64,000 bases of DNA from JAHJQZ01 sp963676075 (GTDB lineage: Bacteria > Pseudomonadota > Alphaproteobacteria > Rhizobiales > Devosiaceae). The translations under genes were made by a program, and so were the position numbers. The first letter of the stretch is position 1; the number at the start of each line of letters is the position of its first letter. The notes beneath the pieces are model-generated. The model was not told the origin of the DNA. It searched no databases and was given only the letters and a program-made list of their open reading frames with translations. The stretch covers positions 1-64,000 of the forward strand of contig CAXXNZ010000024.1 in assembly GCA_963676075.2 (NCBI GenBank). The letters run 5' to 3'. Of this stretch, positions 63,594 to 64,000 are shown piece after piece.

Positions 63594-64000
63594 TTTCCTG
63601 CCTTTCTTGTCTTTTCCGGAGTACGTCGCGCCTTTGGAGGCGAGCGCCGCAACCCCGATCGGGGGGTCGGATCAACGGGGGGTCAGCTGTCCGTGCCGCC
63701 GATGTATGCCCCTGCAGGCCGAATTTGACCTCACGGAAGATGGAACCAGCTATGCGCATACTGGATAGCTAGGGTCGTATTTGATTGAAGCCGATAAAAC
63801 CCTTTGTTTGCAAGGGGTTCAATGCCCCGGACACGGGGTTGTGATATTCCCTTTCCTGCATACGGAGATGCACTGCGTCAACCCGCCGCACGAAGGCCAC
63901 GGCGATTGCGGGGCGATTTGGTCACGGGGAATGCACGGGGCGCATAGTTCGCTGTCAGGCTCGGCGGGAGGCCGTTGCCAAAAGCGGTCGACATGTCGAC
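63594..64000. other. Upstream region of pflB to the window edge
   Basis: About 400 bp containing the pflB promoter region. An AT-richer stretch at 63771-63812 with TTGATTGAAGCCGATAA lies about 180 bases upstream of pflB. I see no gene, RNA or repeat that I can support. Another gene may begin beyond the edge. Confidence 0.5.

Noticed and set aside
61239..63728. An 829-codon open frame on the plus strand
   Set aside because: Antisense to pflB and pflA; composition is Val/Gly/Asp-rich shadow with no domain.
63771..63812. Possible FNR box upstream of pflB
   Set aside because: TTGATTGAAGCCGATAA lacks the second ATCAA half, and TTGCAAGGGGTTCAA has the wrong spacing, so no FNR site is claimed.

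Overview
The window is a high-GC chromosomal segment of an alphaproteobacterium, most likely Hyphomicrobiales (Rhizobiales). This rests on the PcaQ-pcaDCHG aromatic cluster with a PcaQ-type operator, rhizobial-style intergenic repeats, peptide ABC transporter gene order and overall codon style. The mixture of aerobic aromatic catabolism with pyruvate formate-lyase, a sodium-pumping NQR and a formate-hydrogenlyase-like membrane complex suggests a facultative anaerobe. No genus can be named from this sequence alone.

Layout. 1-0.3 kb: start of a vanillate demethylase oxygenase gene running off the left edge. 0.4-4.4 kb: an accessory patch with a palindromic repeat element split by an IS4-like insertion sequence, then an AT-richer pair of unrecognised genes and a second repeat element. 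4.4-12.7 kb: protocatechuate branch of the beta-ketoadipate pathway (pobA, pcaQ, pcaDCHG, pcaIJF; pcaB is not here), then a cysteine hydrolase. 13.5-21 kb: a seven-gene operon with a small HTH regulator and six Hyf/Hyc-like subunits whose large subunit has lost the [NiFe] ligands. 21-27.5 kb: an oligopeptide ABC transporter led by a GAF-domain gene. 27.7-32.7 kb: a YtcA-MdtNOP-type efflux operon with a frameshifted mdtO. 32.7-38.2 kb: a uronide/sugar catabolic cluster with several frameshifted genes. 38.3-48.6 kb: a TetR-type gene, a polyamine-like ABC transporter, a deaminase, peptidases, a nucleoside hydrolase and a phosphoribosyltransferase, read here as a nucleoside or base scavenging locus. 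48.7-51.3 kb: GH51 arabinofuranosidase and a regulator. 51.6-58.6 kb: nqrABCDEF-apbE-nqrM-CBS operon. 58.7-59.9 kb: divergent pentaheme cytochrome c. 60.4-63.6 kb: pflB-pflA.

How it works together. Vanillate and 4-hydroxybenzoate would converge on protocatechuate, be cleaved by PcaHG, and feed succinyl-CoA and acetyl-CoA through PcaIJF. NQR, the multiheme cytochrome, the Hyf-like complex and Pfl form a second theme of ion-coupled and low-oxygen energy metabolism. The strongest oddities are the hydrogenase-like complex without a [NiFe] site, an NQR with a short NqrB lacking the flavinylation motif, and ten apparent single-base frameshifts confined to about 29.2-43.5 kb.
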